Shown here: positions 54,116 to 63,069 of the stretch, one piece after another
How positions within the stretch are numbered: the stretch's first letter is position 1
How the letters are laid out: every line of letters begins with the position of its first letter
NCBI GenBank assembly: GCA_051208035.1
Contig: JBPJFZ010000014.1
Coordinates: 1 to 64,000 of the forward strand
Source: JACKOB01 sp024234575
Lineage (GTDB): Bacteria > Pseudomonadota > Gammaproteobacteria > Pseudomonadales > Oleiphilaceae
Direction: 5' to 3'
DNA length: 64,000 nt
The notes under the pieces: generated by a model
Seen by the model: only the letters and a program-made list of their open reading frames with translations
Databases searched by the model: none
What the model was told of the DNA's origin: nothing
Made by a program: the position numbers and the translations under genes

Positions 54116-55522
54116 CTACCTCAATACAAGGTAAAATGCGCGTCCCCCTCTCTCTATTTGCAATTGAATCTGCTTTTCGTTAGCGACAACTCGTCGCAAC
54201 TCCTCAATGCTTTTTACTCGCTGACGATTTACCGCAACGATTAAGTCATCCTTACGTAACCCAGCGTTTACGGCGAACCCCGCACCTTGAGACTCTACGA
54301 GTATAGCCTGAGTCACTTGCGACTTCGGGGGCACATAATCCCGCAGCGATACACCGGAAAATAACGGACTCAACTGTGCACCATCGGCTCGGCCGATTTT
54401 TTGCTCACCAATAACCGCTGTCAGCATCAAAGGTTGCCCATTTCGCAGCACCTTGACAACCAAAGGTTTACCGATGGGGGTAAGCCCTATTCGATTTCTT
54501 AAATCAAGCGCGTTTCGAACCTGACGCGCATCCACTTCCAAAACAATATCTCCGGCACGAAAACCGGCAACAGATGCGGGACTACTATCGGTTACGCGAG
54601 AAATAACTGCACCAGTATCATTTTTTAGGCCAAATGCTTCTGCCAGTGCCGGAGTAATATCCTGAAACAACAAGCCGAGCTGTCCACGCCTTATTTCACC
54701 AAACTCCACTAATTGCGACTTAACGTTTAGAGCGATTTCCGAGGGAATGGCGAAACCGATACCTACGTTACCGCCAGCAGGTGCAATAATGGCAGAATTA
54801 ATTCCAATCAGTTCGCCCCGCAAGTTAACTAAAGCCCCTCCAGAGTTTCCTGGATTAATAGAGGCATCTGTTTGTATAAAATCTTCGAATCCGTAGATTC
54901 CAAGGCCAGACCTGCCAAGCGCACTTACAATCCCGGATGTTACCGTCTGCCCCAGACCAAAAGGATTGCCAATCGCAACGACAAAGTCTCCAACTTCGAG
55001 GGTCGCAGAGCTAACGGTGGCAATGGCGGATAGGTTATCTGCTTTTATTTTTAGTAAAGCGATATCTACCTGTGGATCAGAACCAATCAGCGTAGCGGGA
55101 AACCGGCGTCCATCAAGCAGTGTCACCTCTATTTCATCAGAATGTTCAACGACATGATGATTCGTTAGGACATAGCCATTCTGCGCATCGATGATCACGC
55201 CAGAGCCCGCACTCTGGGTGCGTCTTTCTGGTTGTCCGTAATTTTCTGGCACGGTGAAAAATCGTCTGAAAAAAGGATCTTCAAGTAGCGGATTTACCCT
55301 TCGCACATTGGTAAAAGTGGCAATATTCACGACCGAAGCCGTCACTTTTTTCAGCATCGGTGCCAAAGAAGGCATGGCTTCGCCTTCGGCGGTATTTTTA
55401 GGAATCGCCGCGAGTGTTTGCCCATGCAACAACCCCGTCATTAACACAACGATCAATAGTCTGAACACTCGCTGAAACTTCGCTATCACACCAGCCATCC
55501 AATACCTCCTCACTATGTTCAT
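54116..55522 (-). CDS. Periplasmic serine protease of the DegQ/MucD type
   Basis: A 468-residue HtrA protease with a signal sequence (~15-39), a trypsin-like domain with H123 (NHHVV), D153 (DIALLK) and S227 (GNSGGAL), and two PDZ domains (~270-365 and ~380-465). It degrades and refolds damaged envelope proteins. A second in-frame ATG eight codons later may be the start. It is not next to rpoE/mucAB, so it may be under separate control. Confidence 0.93.
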   Translation of the reverse strand: MNIVRRYWMAGVIAKFQRVFRLLIVVLMTGLLHGQTLAAIPKNTAEGEAMPSLAPMLKKVTASVVNIATFTNVRRVNPLLEDPFFRRFFTVPENYGQPERRTQSAGSGVIIDAQNGYVLTNHHVVEHSDEIEVTLLDGRRFPATLIGSDPQVDIALLKIKADNLSAIATVSSATLEVGDFVVAIGNPFGLGQTVTSGIVSALGRSGLGIYGFEDFIQTDASINPGNSGGALVNLRGELIGINSAIIAPAGGNVGIGFAIPSEIALNVKSQLVEFGEIRRGQLGLLFQDITPALAEAFGLKNDTGAVISRVTDSSPASVAGFRAGDIVLEVDARQVRNALDLRNRIGLTPIGKPLVVKVLRNGQPLMLTAVIGEQKIGRADGAQLSPLFSGVSLRDYVPPKSQVTQAILVESQGAGFAVNAGLRKDDLIVAVNRQRVKSIEELRRVVANEKQIQLQIERGGRAFYLVLR

Positions 55523-55715
55523 TATTCACGTGCTCCTTACCTACACATCAATATCGGTGCACAGTGGCGCTAATTCAAGAGTTTGTCATTCCACGCCGTC
55601 GATGGCTGTTATACTATGCACTACTGTGCTGCGCTTCTTCGTTTACTAATCATCGATGGTACAGCTATTAGAATGACAACCCAACCTCACTATTTATGAT
55701 GGAGATAGTGTTCGT

Positions 55716-56975
55716 ATGACTGATCCACAGAACGCCAGTCTGTCCGAAAATTTACCAGATACAGACATCTGTATTGTCGGGGCAGGTATGGTGGGATCCG
55801 CCGTCGCTTGTGGCCTCGCAAACTTAGGATATCGGGTGACGGTTATTGATCAGGCTGCACCACCCGCATACGCACCGCAGTCTCCCCCTGACATTCGGGT
55901 ATCCGCACTCAGCTACGCCAGCGAATGCTTTTTAAAAGACATCGGGGCCTGGAAACACACTCAGGCAATGCGCAGTTGCCCTTACCGCCAGCTGGCCGTT
56001 TGGGAGAAACTGGCATCCCCACTTAGTGGCGCACCACTGCAGTCCCGTTTAAATAAAACCCAGTTTGATGCGCAGCAGGTTAAATTGCCTTATCTTGGCC
56101 ATATTGTCGAAAACAATGTGACGCAACTGGCCTTGCATCAAACAATGGCAACGAAATCATCTTTACAGACAGTTTTTGGCCGCCGTGTAAAGTTACTTCG
56201 CGTTGACAATGAATATGCCGTCTTAACCCTCGATAATGGTCAATGCGTCCGCGCGCGCCTGGTCGTGGGAGCGGACGGCGCCCAATCAAGAGTACGAGAG
56301 CTTGCCTGCATCGGCTTGAACTCTGACCAATATGAGCAACAAGCCATGGTGATAACCGTCAGCCATGCATCTCCTCAACAGGAAATTACCTGGCAGGCTT
56401 TTACTTCAACCGGGCCTTTAGCCTACCTGCCGCTACCTGCTGTTGATGGACAGAATTATGGCTCGTTAGTCTGGTATAACCTGCCGGAAAGCATCAATAA
56501 ACTGATGCAACTGGACGATCAAAGCCTGATGGCCAGCATACATAAAGAATTTCCTTCCGAGCTGCCAGCATTGCAAAGCATCGTTAGCAAAGGCCGTTTT
56601 CCTTTGGTTAAGCGGCATGCACAGCAATACACAACAGAACGCGTAGTGCTGGTTGGCGATGCTGCCCACACGATCAACCCGTTGGCAGGACAAGGGGTAA
56701 ATTTAGGGTTTAAGGATGCTGCTGCGTTGATTGCTCAGTTATCTTTGGCTCGTGCATCGTCAGAAGACCCAGGAAAGTTGTCTTTATTGAAAAAGTACGA
56801 AGCCATGCGGCGCCCGGCTAACTCACAAATGATGCTATTAATGGATATGTTTTATCATACGTTCAGTAATGATATTGCACCATTGAAAGCTGTGCGTAAC
56901 CTTGGACTGCATTTTGCTAACCACGCGCCATGGGCGAAAACCAAAGTATTGAAGTACGCAATAGGATTAAACTAG
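55716..56975 (+). CDS. UbiH/UbiF/VisC-family FAD monooxygenase
   Basis: A 419-residue flavoprotein hydroxylase with the FAD motif VGAGMVGSAVACGLA (~20-34), the DG motif VVGADGAQSRVREL and GDAAHTINPLAGQGVNLGF near residue 310. These features fit aromatic-ring hydroxylases of ubiquinone synthesis. Which ring carbon it modifies cannot be told from sequence. It is followed after 75 bp by the HIT-family gene. Confidence 0.9.
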   Translation: MTDPQNASLSENLPDTDICIVGAGMVGSAVACGLANLGYRVTVIDQAAPPAYAPQSPPDIRVSALSYASECFLKDIGAWKHTQAMRSCPYRQLAVWEKLASPLSGAPLQSRLNKTQFDAQQVKLPYLGHIVENNVTQLALHQTMATKSSLQTVFGRRVKLLRVDNEYAVLTLDNGQCVRARLVVGADGAQSRVRELACIGLNSDQYEQQAMVITVSHASPQQEITWQAFTSTGPLAYLPLPAVDGQNYGSLVWYNLPESINKLMQLDDQSLMASIHKEFPSELPALQSIVSKGRFPLVKRHAQQYTTERVVLVGDAAHTINPLAGQGVNLGFKDAAALIAQLSLARASSEDPGKLSLLKKYEAMRRPANSQMMLLMDMFYHTFSNDIAPLKAVRNLGLHFANHAPWAKTKVLKYAIGLN

Positions 56976-57050
56976 ACCTGTTGGCGCGTCTTCTTCGTCC
57001 CTGAGTCTAAATAAGCATCAATTAATTTACTAAAACACAAAGAGTGACTT

Positions 57051-57404
57051 ATGCCTGACACTATCTTTACCAAAATAATTAATCGAGAAATACCTGCTGA
57101 TATCGTTCATGAAGACGATCTGTGCCTGGCGTTCAAAGATATTAATCCGCAGGCGCCCGTGCACCTGCTAATCATTCCTAAAAAGGCTATTGCGACTATT
57201 AATGATATTGCGTCTGAAGACCGGGAAGTGGTAGGTCATCTGTTTACGACCGCCGCCAAAATCGCCAAAGATATGGGGTTTGCAGAAGATGGTTATCGCG
57301 TTGTTATGAATTGTAATAAAAACGGTGGACAGGAGGTGTACCACATCCACCTTCACCTGTTGGCGGGTAAAAGGCTTGGTTGGCCCCCATACCGTGAAAT
57401 ATAA
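57051..57404 (+). CDS. HIT-family protein (HinT-like)
   Basis: A 117-residue protein with the histidine triad H98-I-H100-L-H102-LL and the C-terminal GKRLGWPP of the HinT branch. It hydrolyses AMP-linked substrates, such as adenosine phosphoramidates. It is convergent with the ParA gene across a shared hairpin. Confidence 0.93.
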   Translation: MPDTIFTKIINREIPADIVHEDDLCLAFKDINPQAPVHLLIIPKKAIATINDIASEDREVVGHLFTTAAKIAKDMGFAEDGYRVVMNCNKNGGQEVYHIHLHLLAGKRLGWPPYREI

Positions 57405-57413
57405 CAAACAGCA

Positions 57414-57443
57414 CTGAAACAAGCCTCAAGGGGTTTGTTTCAG
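57414..57443. terminator. Bidirectional terminator between the HIT and ParA genes
   Basis: CTGAAACAA (57414-57422) pairs perfectly with TTGTTTCAG (57435-57443), extended inward by GCC/GG. The right arm overlaps the ParA stop codon. Confidence 0.65.
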
Positions 57444-58219
57444 TTGGCAATTGATTTAAGTTTCTTATCAAGAAAACAATCAACCACTTCTAAAAATAAG
57501 CCTTCGTATATCTTCGCCGCACGATGCGTTGGGGCGAAACTGGCAATCGGTGCCCGTACCAACCCCATTTTCTCGATATCACTCATTACCGGTACGTTAT
57601 TTACGCAAATAGCCTTCGACTTTTTCTCAAGAAAATATGCCACCATTTCTTTGTGCATTTTACGTCGGGAATCTACCTGACTAAAAAGAATACGAAAGGG
57701 AGTGTTTATTTTTTGCTCTTTGGAAATAAACTTCCGTAACTGTTTTACAGTCCGCATCGACAAAACTGTCGGGATCGTGGGGATTATTAACAAATCTGAC
57801 AATATTATGACGGCAGCAACCGCCTCGCTTAAATGCGGGGGGCAATCAACAAAAACATAATCGTATTCATCAAATAACGGCTGCAAAAGCTTTTTCATTT
57901 GCTTCAGGGGTGACTTGCCCACCTCGTCAAGCTCGCGATCCATATGTCGATAGCTCATGTCGGCCGGTAAAATGTCAAGATCTGGAAAATCACTGCCTTT
58001 CACCTGATCAGCGATAGCATGCGTGCCATTAAGTATTCCGTCAAAGCCGCCCTTCACTTTATTGTTGATGCGAAAGTAAAAAGAAGCCGCTCCCTGGGGG
58101 TCCATGTCCCACAGCAAGGTTTTAAAACCTGCCTTGGCACTGGCATAAGCCAGATTAACCGTGGTCGTGGTTTTACCAACACCACCTTTAATATTAAAAA
58201 GGCTGATAACCTTAGTCAT
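57440..58219 (-). CDS. Orphan ParA-family ATPase
   Basis: A 259-residue ParA/Soj-like protein with the deviant Walker A KGGVGKTTT (11-19), Walker A' DMDPQG and Walker B FVDCPPH. It should bind DNA non-specifically and move cargo by ATP-driven gradients. No parB gene or parS site lies nearby, so it is not the chromosomal partition system. It follows the CHAD gene by 21 bp on the same strand, so the two are probably one operon. Confidence 0.88.
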   Translation of the reverse strand: MTKVISLFNIKGGVGKTTTTVNLAYASAKAGFKTLLWDMDPQGAASFYFRINNKVKGGFDGILNGTHAIADQVKGSDFPDLDILPADMSYRHMDRELDEVGKSPLKQMKKLLQPLFDEYDYVFVDCPPHLSEAVAAVIILSDLLIIPTIPTVLSMRTVKQLRKFISKEQKINTPFRILFSQVDSRRKMHKEMVAYFLEKKSKAICVNNVPVMSDIEKMGLVRAPIASFAPTHRAAKIYEGLFLEVVDCFLDKKLKSIAN

Positions 58220-58240
58220 TCATTACCCCTGCTTTATTTA

Positions 58241-59869
58241 TTATGGGTTTGCTTTTTTGTGCAGTTCATTCACAAAATGTACGTGTTCTTCAGCACTGAT
58301 CAAGCAAAAAACATCATGAAACTGGTCGCGCAAACTATGATGGTTCCCCCCCATTTCTTGCAACAGAAATCCAAGACACACAAAGGTTCCAGGCGCAGTG
58401 CTGCCGCGTTCTTGCAGCTCATCTGCATAGTGCATAAGCACTGATTTTTGTACCGTAATGTCGTGGAAGTCGCCAAGTACCGATTGCAACGTACGAGCCT
58501 GTTTAAAAATCAAAGCATAATCACGGGTTGGAAAGATTGGTGCAAAATACTCGAGCAGATAACGTAACCGCTTCATATCGAGACGCAGATCGTGAAAGGC
58601 CTCATCGGGGGATGCTTTGTCGAGTTTGCGCCCATCACTCAACAAATCCTTATAGCATTTCTGAATTCGCCTGGCCGCCAACTCTCGCACAGTGATCGGC
58701 TTTTCTGAGCGACTGCCTGTACTTAAATAGCGCTGCCAAGCAGTCATCGCGTGCCGATATTCTTCCGAGCTTAAAAAGCGCACCAGCGTATTCCATGACT
58801 TCTTCCTCTTACCCTCAATCAGTTGCTTGAGCGGCTGCAGTTGATTGACCAGCGCATGCTCATGATGTCTACGAGACCAATCATCCACCATCAGAAGGTG
58901 CACGTCATAATCACGTACGGGGGTTGTCAAAGCTGAAAGCCGTTTAAAGAAAGCCAGGTGAGGCTGCAGCGATGCGGTATCAATGACCGACCGGCTTTCT
59001 TTTAACAACGAGCGAATCTTGCGCAAATTAACACGATACTGATGCAAGAACTCGGTGTCGATGTCCTGGAGAAGCCCACTGGTATGGGCTAGCATTTCGG
59101 AGGTTGCTGCACTTAACAGACTGATTATCGCCTCTCCTGCACGCTCTGCAGGGTCTAGTTGCGGCTGCTCGACGCTTTCACCTGCAGCGATTTGCTGCAA
59201 CCTCTCTGCCAGCTCATCGGCAAATACTCTTGCAGGAATCGCTGCAGTGACCATTTTTTTGTGTGCCTTTTGCAAGGCCTGGTCAAATCCGCGCAAACCC
59301 TCAAGCTGCAAAAAAGTACTTTTTTCAGTTGTCACCAAGCCGTCAACAAACTCTTCTACAACATTGAATATTTTATATTTCAGCACTGTTTTCGCGCGCT
59401 TATCGCGCTGGTTTCGAACCGATATCGTCAGGCTCATCGTCAATCGAGGCTGTATTGCCCAAAACCCGAGTATTTTTTTTAGCTTTAGAACACACCGGCT
59501 GTTCACAGAAGAATCAGGAAAAGCTATCTCCCAATGGTACTTGGGCCATCCGGCACCAGCCCACAACAACGTCTGAACAGCCCTTCGGGATTTCAAATCC
59601 AGCAGCACCAGATAACGTCTTCGCGCACATGTCACCCCCAACAGCAATAGCTTCTTATCCTGCAGTTTCGCTCTAAAGGAATCCAGCACAACACAACTCA
59701 AAGGAGAGCCGGATATCTCAGGCTGCTCTGCATCAGCGTTAACGCTGTTGCCCATGAGAAAGCGATCAAGCGTTTCAACGTCACTAAAGCGATAACTGTC
59801 ATCAAACAACAGAGGCGAAATCAGCGAAGCGATTTCTGCATTGCCTATAACCATAACTGGCCTTTTCAA
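58241..59869 (-). CDS. CHAD-domain protein
   Basis: A 542-residue protein. The C-terminal half (~240-535) is a CHAD domain, with basic helices built around conserved histidines: FLHQYRVNLRKIRSLLKES, FHDLRLDMKRLRYLLEYF and LGDFHDITV. CHAD proteins bind polyphosphate granules. The N-terminal half (~1-230) is unassigned and lacks an obvious CYTH triphosphatase ExExK motif. The lone ParA follows it, and phoU lies 1.4 kb upstream, pointing to polyphosphate storage. Confidence 0.85.
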   Translation of the reverse strand: MKRPVMVIGNAEIASLISPLLFDDSYRFSDVETLDRFLMGNSVNADAEQPEISGSPLSCVVLDSFRAKLQDKKLLLLGVTCARRRYLVLLDLKSRRAVQTLLWAGAGWPKYHWEIAFPDSSVNSRCVLKLKKILGFWAIQPRLTMSLTISVRNQRDKRAKTVLKYKIFNVVEEFVDGLVTTEKSTFLQLEGLRGFDQALQKAHKKMVTAAIPARVFADELAERLQQIAAGESVEQPQLDPAERAGEAIISLLSAATSEMLAHTSGLLQDIDTEFLHQYRVNLRKIRSLLKESRSVIDTASLQPHLAFFKRLSALTTPVRDYDVHLLMVDDWSRRHHEHALVNQLQPLKQLIEGKRKKSWNTLVRFLSSEEYRHAMTAWQRYLSTGSRSEKPITVRELAARRIQKCYKDLLSDGRKLDKASPDEAFHDLRLDMKRLRYLLEYFAPIFPTRDYALIFKQARTLQSVLGDFHDITVQKSVLMHYADELQERGSTAPGTFVCLGFLLQEMGGNHHSLRDQFHDVFCLISAEEHVHFVNELHKKANP

Positions 59870-59927
59870 ATAATTTAATGTGAGTGACTCATAAGACTAA
59901 ATTCAAACCATGTCACCGATATGACAA

Positions 59928-60800
59928 TCACTTAGCCTCCAAAGCGACACGCATAATATTTTTTCCTATCTCGCGAGATGGCTCTATCAATACGTCTCGC
60001 AATGCGGCATTAATGACTCTGAAATAACGCGAACCATCATCAGACTCTGCAAAGTCTATGTATGCTTGCAACTCTTCTTTAGACAAGGGTTCATAGGTAT
60101 ATAGAAAGCTTGTGTAGACTTGCTGTCCTATCAACCCCCTCGTCATAAAACGATTAGCCTCGACAATCTCTTGCAATTGTTCATAGGTTAGCGGGCTGGC
60201 ACCCTCACCAGCGCTGGCAAAGGCACCAGCGAGGGCTACCTGAACTGCCATGGCGGTTTCCAGTGATGCCTCTGTCATTTCAGTGGCTTTATCAAACGCG
60301 GCAAACTGACGCTCTCTTTCACTACCTTTGTATTTTCTTTGCAATTCAACAACTTTTGCTTCCATTTCCTTGACGCTGTCAGTCGTTACCGCTTTTTTCT
60401 CAAGGGCGATGACTTTTGTACCAATACTGGAATTTAACCAGGTCATCACTGATGTTAATTGCGTATCTGTCAGTCCGCCTCCTAAATGCTGTTGAATCTT
60501 TTCCCCCATTATTTTTTCATCAATGGCAGAATCGATAATAGAGGATAGCTCACGTACAAAGTTTTTATCCTGCTGACCGGTCTCGTTCATTCCTCCAGCA
60601 ACCCCTTCCTTCAGTAACTCAGGAAAACGTTTCACCATCTCTTCGAGGCCAGATTCGGTATAGACCTGAGTCACCAGGGCACGATGGCCAACTTGCGCTG
60701 TTGCGACCTGTGACGGGGCACTCTCTGCTGCGTAAACAAAAGGCAACTGTGCCCAGAATAATATTAGTGACCCACAAATCCATTTAATAAAACCTGCCAT
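59928..60800 (-). CDS. DUF2059-type exported protein
   Basis: A 290-residue protein with a signal peptide (cleavage near VYA-AES, residue ~24) and a helical mature region. The C-terminal part (~215-285), LSKEELQAYIDFAESDDGSRYFRVINAAL, matches DUF2059, whose role is unknown. It sits 58 bp upstream of the CHAD gene on the same strand and may share its transcript. Confidence 0.75.
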   Translation of the reverse strand: MAGFIKWICGSLILFWAQLPFVYAAESAPSQVATAQVGHRALVTQVYTESGLEEMVKRFPELLKEGVAGGMNETGQQDKNFVRELSSIIDSAIDEKIMGEKIQQHLGGGLTDTQLTSVMTWLNSSIGTKVIALEKKAVTTDSVKEMEAKVVELQRKYKGSERERQFAAFDKATEMTEASLETAMAVQVALAGAFASAGEGASPLTYEQLQEIVEANRFMTRGLIGQQVYTSFLYTYEPLSKEELQAYIDFAESDDGSRYFRVINAALRDVLIEPSREIGKNIMRVALEAK

Positions 60801-60947
60801 TTACCGCTCCCGTTTCGTTATCATTGTGTTGATTCTAATGCGCTCAAAAACTGCTGCCGTATAATTATTTGATTGGCCAGAATAATCCTTTAGAATACTA
60901 CCTTCTAGCCCTATTTAAGTCTAAAGAGTTTCAGGACAGAGAATCGA

Positions 60948-61166
60948 ATGGACACAATTGACTACACAGCATGGAACGTTGACCTCTCAACCTGCACGGC
61001 CACACACAGTTCAGGCTTCTCGATTAAATTTGATGGCCGTCCGGGTCGCAACTTTAATGGTTCACCACGAAATTGGCCTAAAGATCTGGGTGCTTTGGAA
61101 AAAGTACGATTATTACGCTATGGCTATGATGCATACAGACATGCAACAGGCCATAAAGAAGACTGA
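60948..61166 (+). CDS. Small conserved hypothetical protein
   Basis: A 72-residue soluble protein (TIDYTAWNVDLST..., ending with a basic LRYGYDAYRHATGHKED). It has a plausible AGGA ribosome site, and a strong terminator begins at its stop codon, so the frame is supported by its own transcription unit. The function is unknown. Confidence 0.6.
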   Translation: MDTIDYTAWNVDLSTCTATHSSGFSIKFDGRPGRNFNGSPRNWPKDLGALEKVRLLRYGYDAYRHATGHKED

Positions 61167-61191
61167 CGGCAACACCCTGCCCGTCAGTTTT
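61162..61191 (+). terminator. Terminator of the 72-residue gene
   Basis: ACTGACGG (61162-61169), which includes the stop codon, pairs with CCGTCAGT (61181-61188), followed by TTTTAG. Confidence 0.75.
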
Positions 61192-61315
61192 AGCGAAAGT
61201 GACAGACCAACAATTCCCAGACACTTGTATGAATTTCACAAGTGGTTAGCCTTCGGCACTATTTTGAACGATATGACTAATACAGCAGCAATCAATACGC
61301 GAGTCACATCGCTTG

Positions 61316-62041
61316 TTAGTTTTTCTTTTGTATCACATTTTGTACCTGATCAAGGGGTACATGACGCACATCTTCACCCTTGACCATATAAATAACATGC
61401 TCGGCGATATTTTGAGCGTGATCACCAACGCGCTCCAAAGCCCGTAGCACCCACATCACATTAAGAATACGTGAAATACTTCGAGGGTCTTCCATCATAA
61501 AGGTTATCAGTGCCCTTGTAGCCGACTTGTACTCATCATCGACCACTTTGTCTTCTTTCATGATTTCCAACGCTGGCTCTACATCCAATCGTGCGAAGCA
61601 ATCCAGTGCATCCCGTACCATTTTGGCAACATGCTCACCAATATGGCGGACTTCAACATAGCCGCGCGGAGACTCCCCTTCTTCTGCCATGGCAACAGCG
61701 ATCTTGGCAATTTTTTTAGCTTCATCACCAATACGTTCAAGGTCGTTTACCATTTTAGCAACAGATACTACCAATCGCAGATCTTTTGCTGCAGGCTGAC
61801 GCTTGGCAATCACCTGCACGCACTCTTCGTCTATCAATACCTCCAGCTTGTCGACATCCACATCACGGCCTCGGACTTCTTCAGCAAAGCCGCTGTCGAG
61901 ACTGACGAAAGCCTGAACCGCATCAACCACCTGCTGCTCAACCAACCCACCCATAACCAACAGATGATTTTTCAACTCACTGAGCTCGTTGTTGAACTGC
62001 TGGGAGATATGACCAGCAAACTCTTTCGAAGACGAATCCAT
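61316..62041 (-). CDS. phoU: Phosphate transport regulator PhoU
   Basis: A 241-residue all-helical protein with two repeats of the PhoU metal-binding fold (ERIGDEAKKIA and ERVGDHAQNIAE). It relays the state of the Pst transporter to PhoR. The ATG at 62041 is preferred for its GAGG site over one four codons earlier. It follows pstB by 88 bp. Confidence 0.96.
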   Translation of the reverse strand: MDSSSKEFAGHISQQFNNELSELKNHLLVMGGLVEQQVVDAVQAFVSLDSGFAEEVRGRDVDVDKLEVLIDEECVQVIAKRQPAAKDLRLVVSVAKMVNDLERIGDEAKKIAKIAVAMAEEGESPRGYVEVRHIGEHVAKMVRDALDCFARLDVEPALEIMKEDKVVDDEYKSATRALITFMMEDPRSISRILNVMWVLRALERVGDHAQNIAEHVIYMVKGEDVRHVPLDQVQNVIQKKN

Positions 62042-62129
62042 GCTAAACCTCATATTTCTTTAAACTTATTGCACCGACATTACCTCTCATAGGAGGCAGC
62101 CATCCTAACCAGATTACATTGCTATAAAA

Positions 62130-63026
62130 CTAGCCGTAACGGCCGGTAATATAATCTTCAGTTTGTGTCTTTTGTGGATTTGTAAACAGATCGTCCGTTG
62201 AACCGAACTCAACCAGGTCACCCATATACATGAAGGCAGTATAGTCGGAAACTCGCGCCGCCTGCTGCATATTGTGGGTAACAATAACAATCGTGTAATC
62301 GTCTTTCAGTTCGTGAATAAGCTCTTCTACTTTCAACGTCGACAACGGGTCAAGTGCGGAAGCCGGTTCGTCCAACAACAGTACTTCAGGCTTTACTGCA
62401 ACGGTGCGGGCAATAACAAGCCGCTGTTGCTGTCCGCCAGAGAGCCCCAAAGCGCTATCGTCAAGCCGGTCTTTTACTTCATCCCACAAGGCTGCAGAGC
62501 GTAAAGACCATTCTACGGTTTCATCCAACACTCTTTTTTTATTAATACCTTGGATTCTAAGGCCGTAAGCGACGTTTTCATAAATGCTTTTTGGAAAGGG
62601 GTTGGGCTTCTGAAACACCATGCCCACGCGGCGACGTAAATCAGCCACATCAACGGCACGCTGATAGATATTCTGATCATCAATCAACACTTCCCCATCA
62701 ATACGACAACCATCAACCAGGTCATTCATGCGATTAAAGCAGCGCAAAAGTGTTGATTTGCCACAACCAGATGGACCGATAAACGCCGTTACCCGCTTCT
62801 TCGGAATCTGCATATTAATGCCATGTAACGCGCGTTTTTCGCCATAATGGAGCTGTAAATCATTTACGCACATGGCGATTTCTTCGTTTTCAATGCGAAG
62901 ATTCTTACTACCTGAGCCAATGGCACTAATATCTATACTGTGGGTTCGACGAGCGCTAGCCGTCTTCTGGGCAGCCGTTTCTATCATTGCCTCATCCTGT
63001 TGTGTTAGTTGCATTGTGCTTACCAT
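62130..63026 (-). CDS. pstB: Phosphate ABC transporter ATPase PstB
   Basis: A 298-residue ABC ATPase with Walker A GPSGCGKST (84-92), signature LSGGQQQR, Walker B LLLDEP and the switch histidine in VTHNMQQA. A ~45-residue N-terminal extension precedes the ABC domain; an in-frame ATG lies at codon 5. It powers high-affinity phosphate import with PstA, whose gene lies 43 bp upstream. Confidence 0.97.
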   Translation of the reverse strand: MVSTMQLTQQDEAMIETAAQKTASARRTHSIDISAIGSGSKNLRIENEEIAMCVNDLQLHYGEKRALHGINMQIPKKRVTAFIGPSGCGKSTLLRCFNRMNDLVDGCRIDGEVLIDDQNIYQRAVDVADLRRRVGMVFQKPNPFPKSIYENVAYGLRIQGINKKRVLDETVEWSLRSAALWDEVKDRLDDSALGLSGGQQQRLVIARTVAVKPEVLLLDEPASALDPLSTLKVEELIHELKDDYTIVIVTHNMQQAARVSDYTAFMYMGDLVEFGSTDDLFTNPQKTQTEDYITGRYG

Positions 63027-63069
63027 GATCGGTCTCCCGAGTATCTGTATTCAATTAAAGGCCGATCTA

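Noticed and set aside
57440..58219. Chromosome-partitioning locus
   Set aside because: No parB, parS-like repeats, gid genes or dnaA lie nearby, so it is an orphan ParA.
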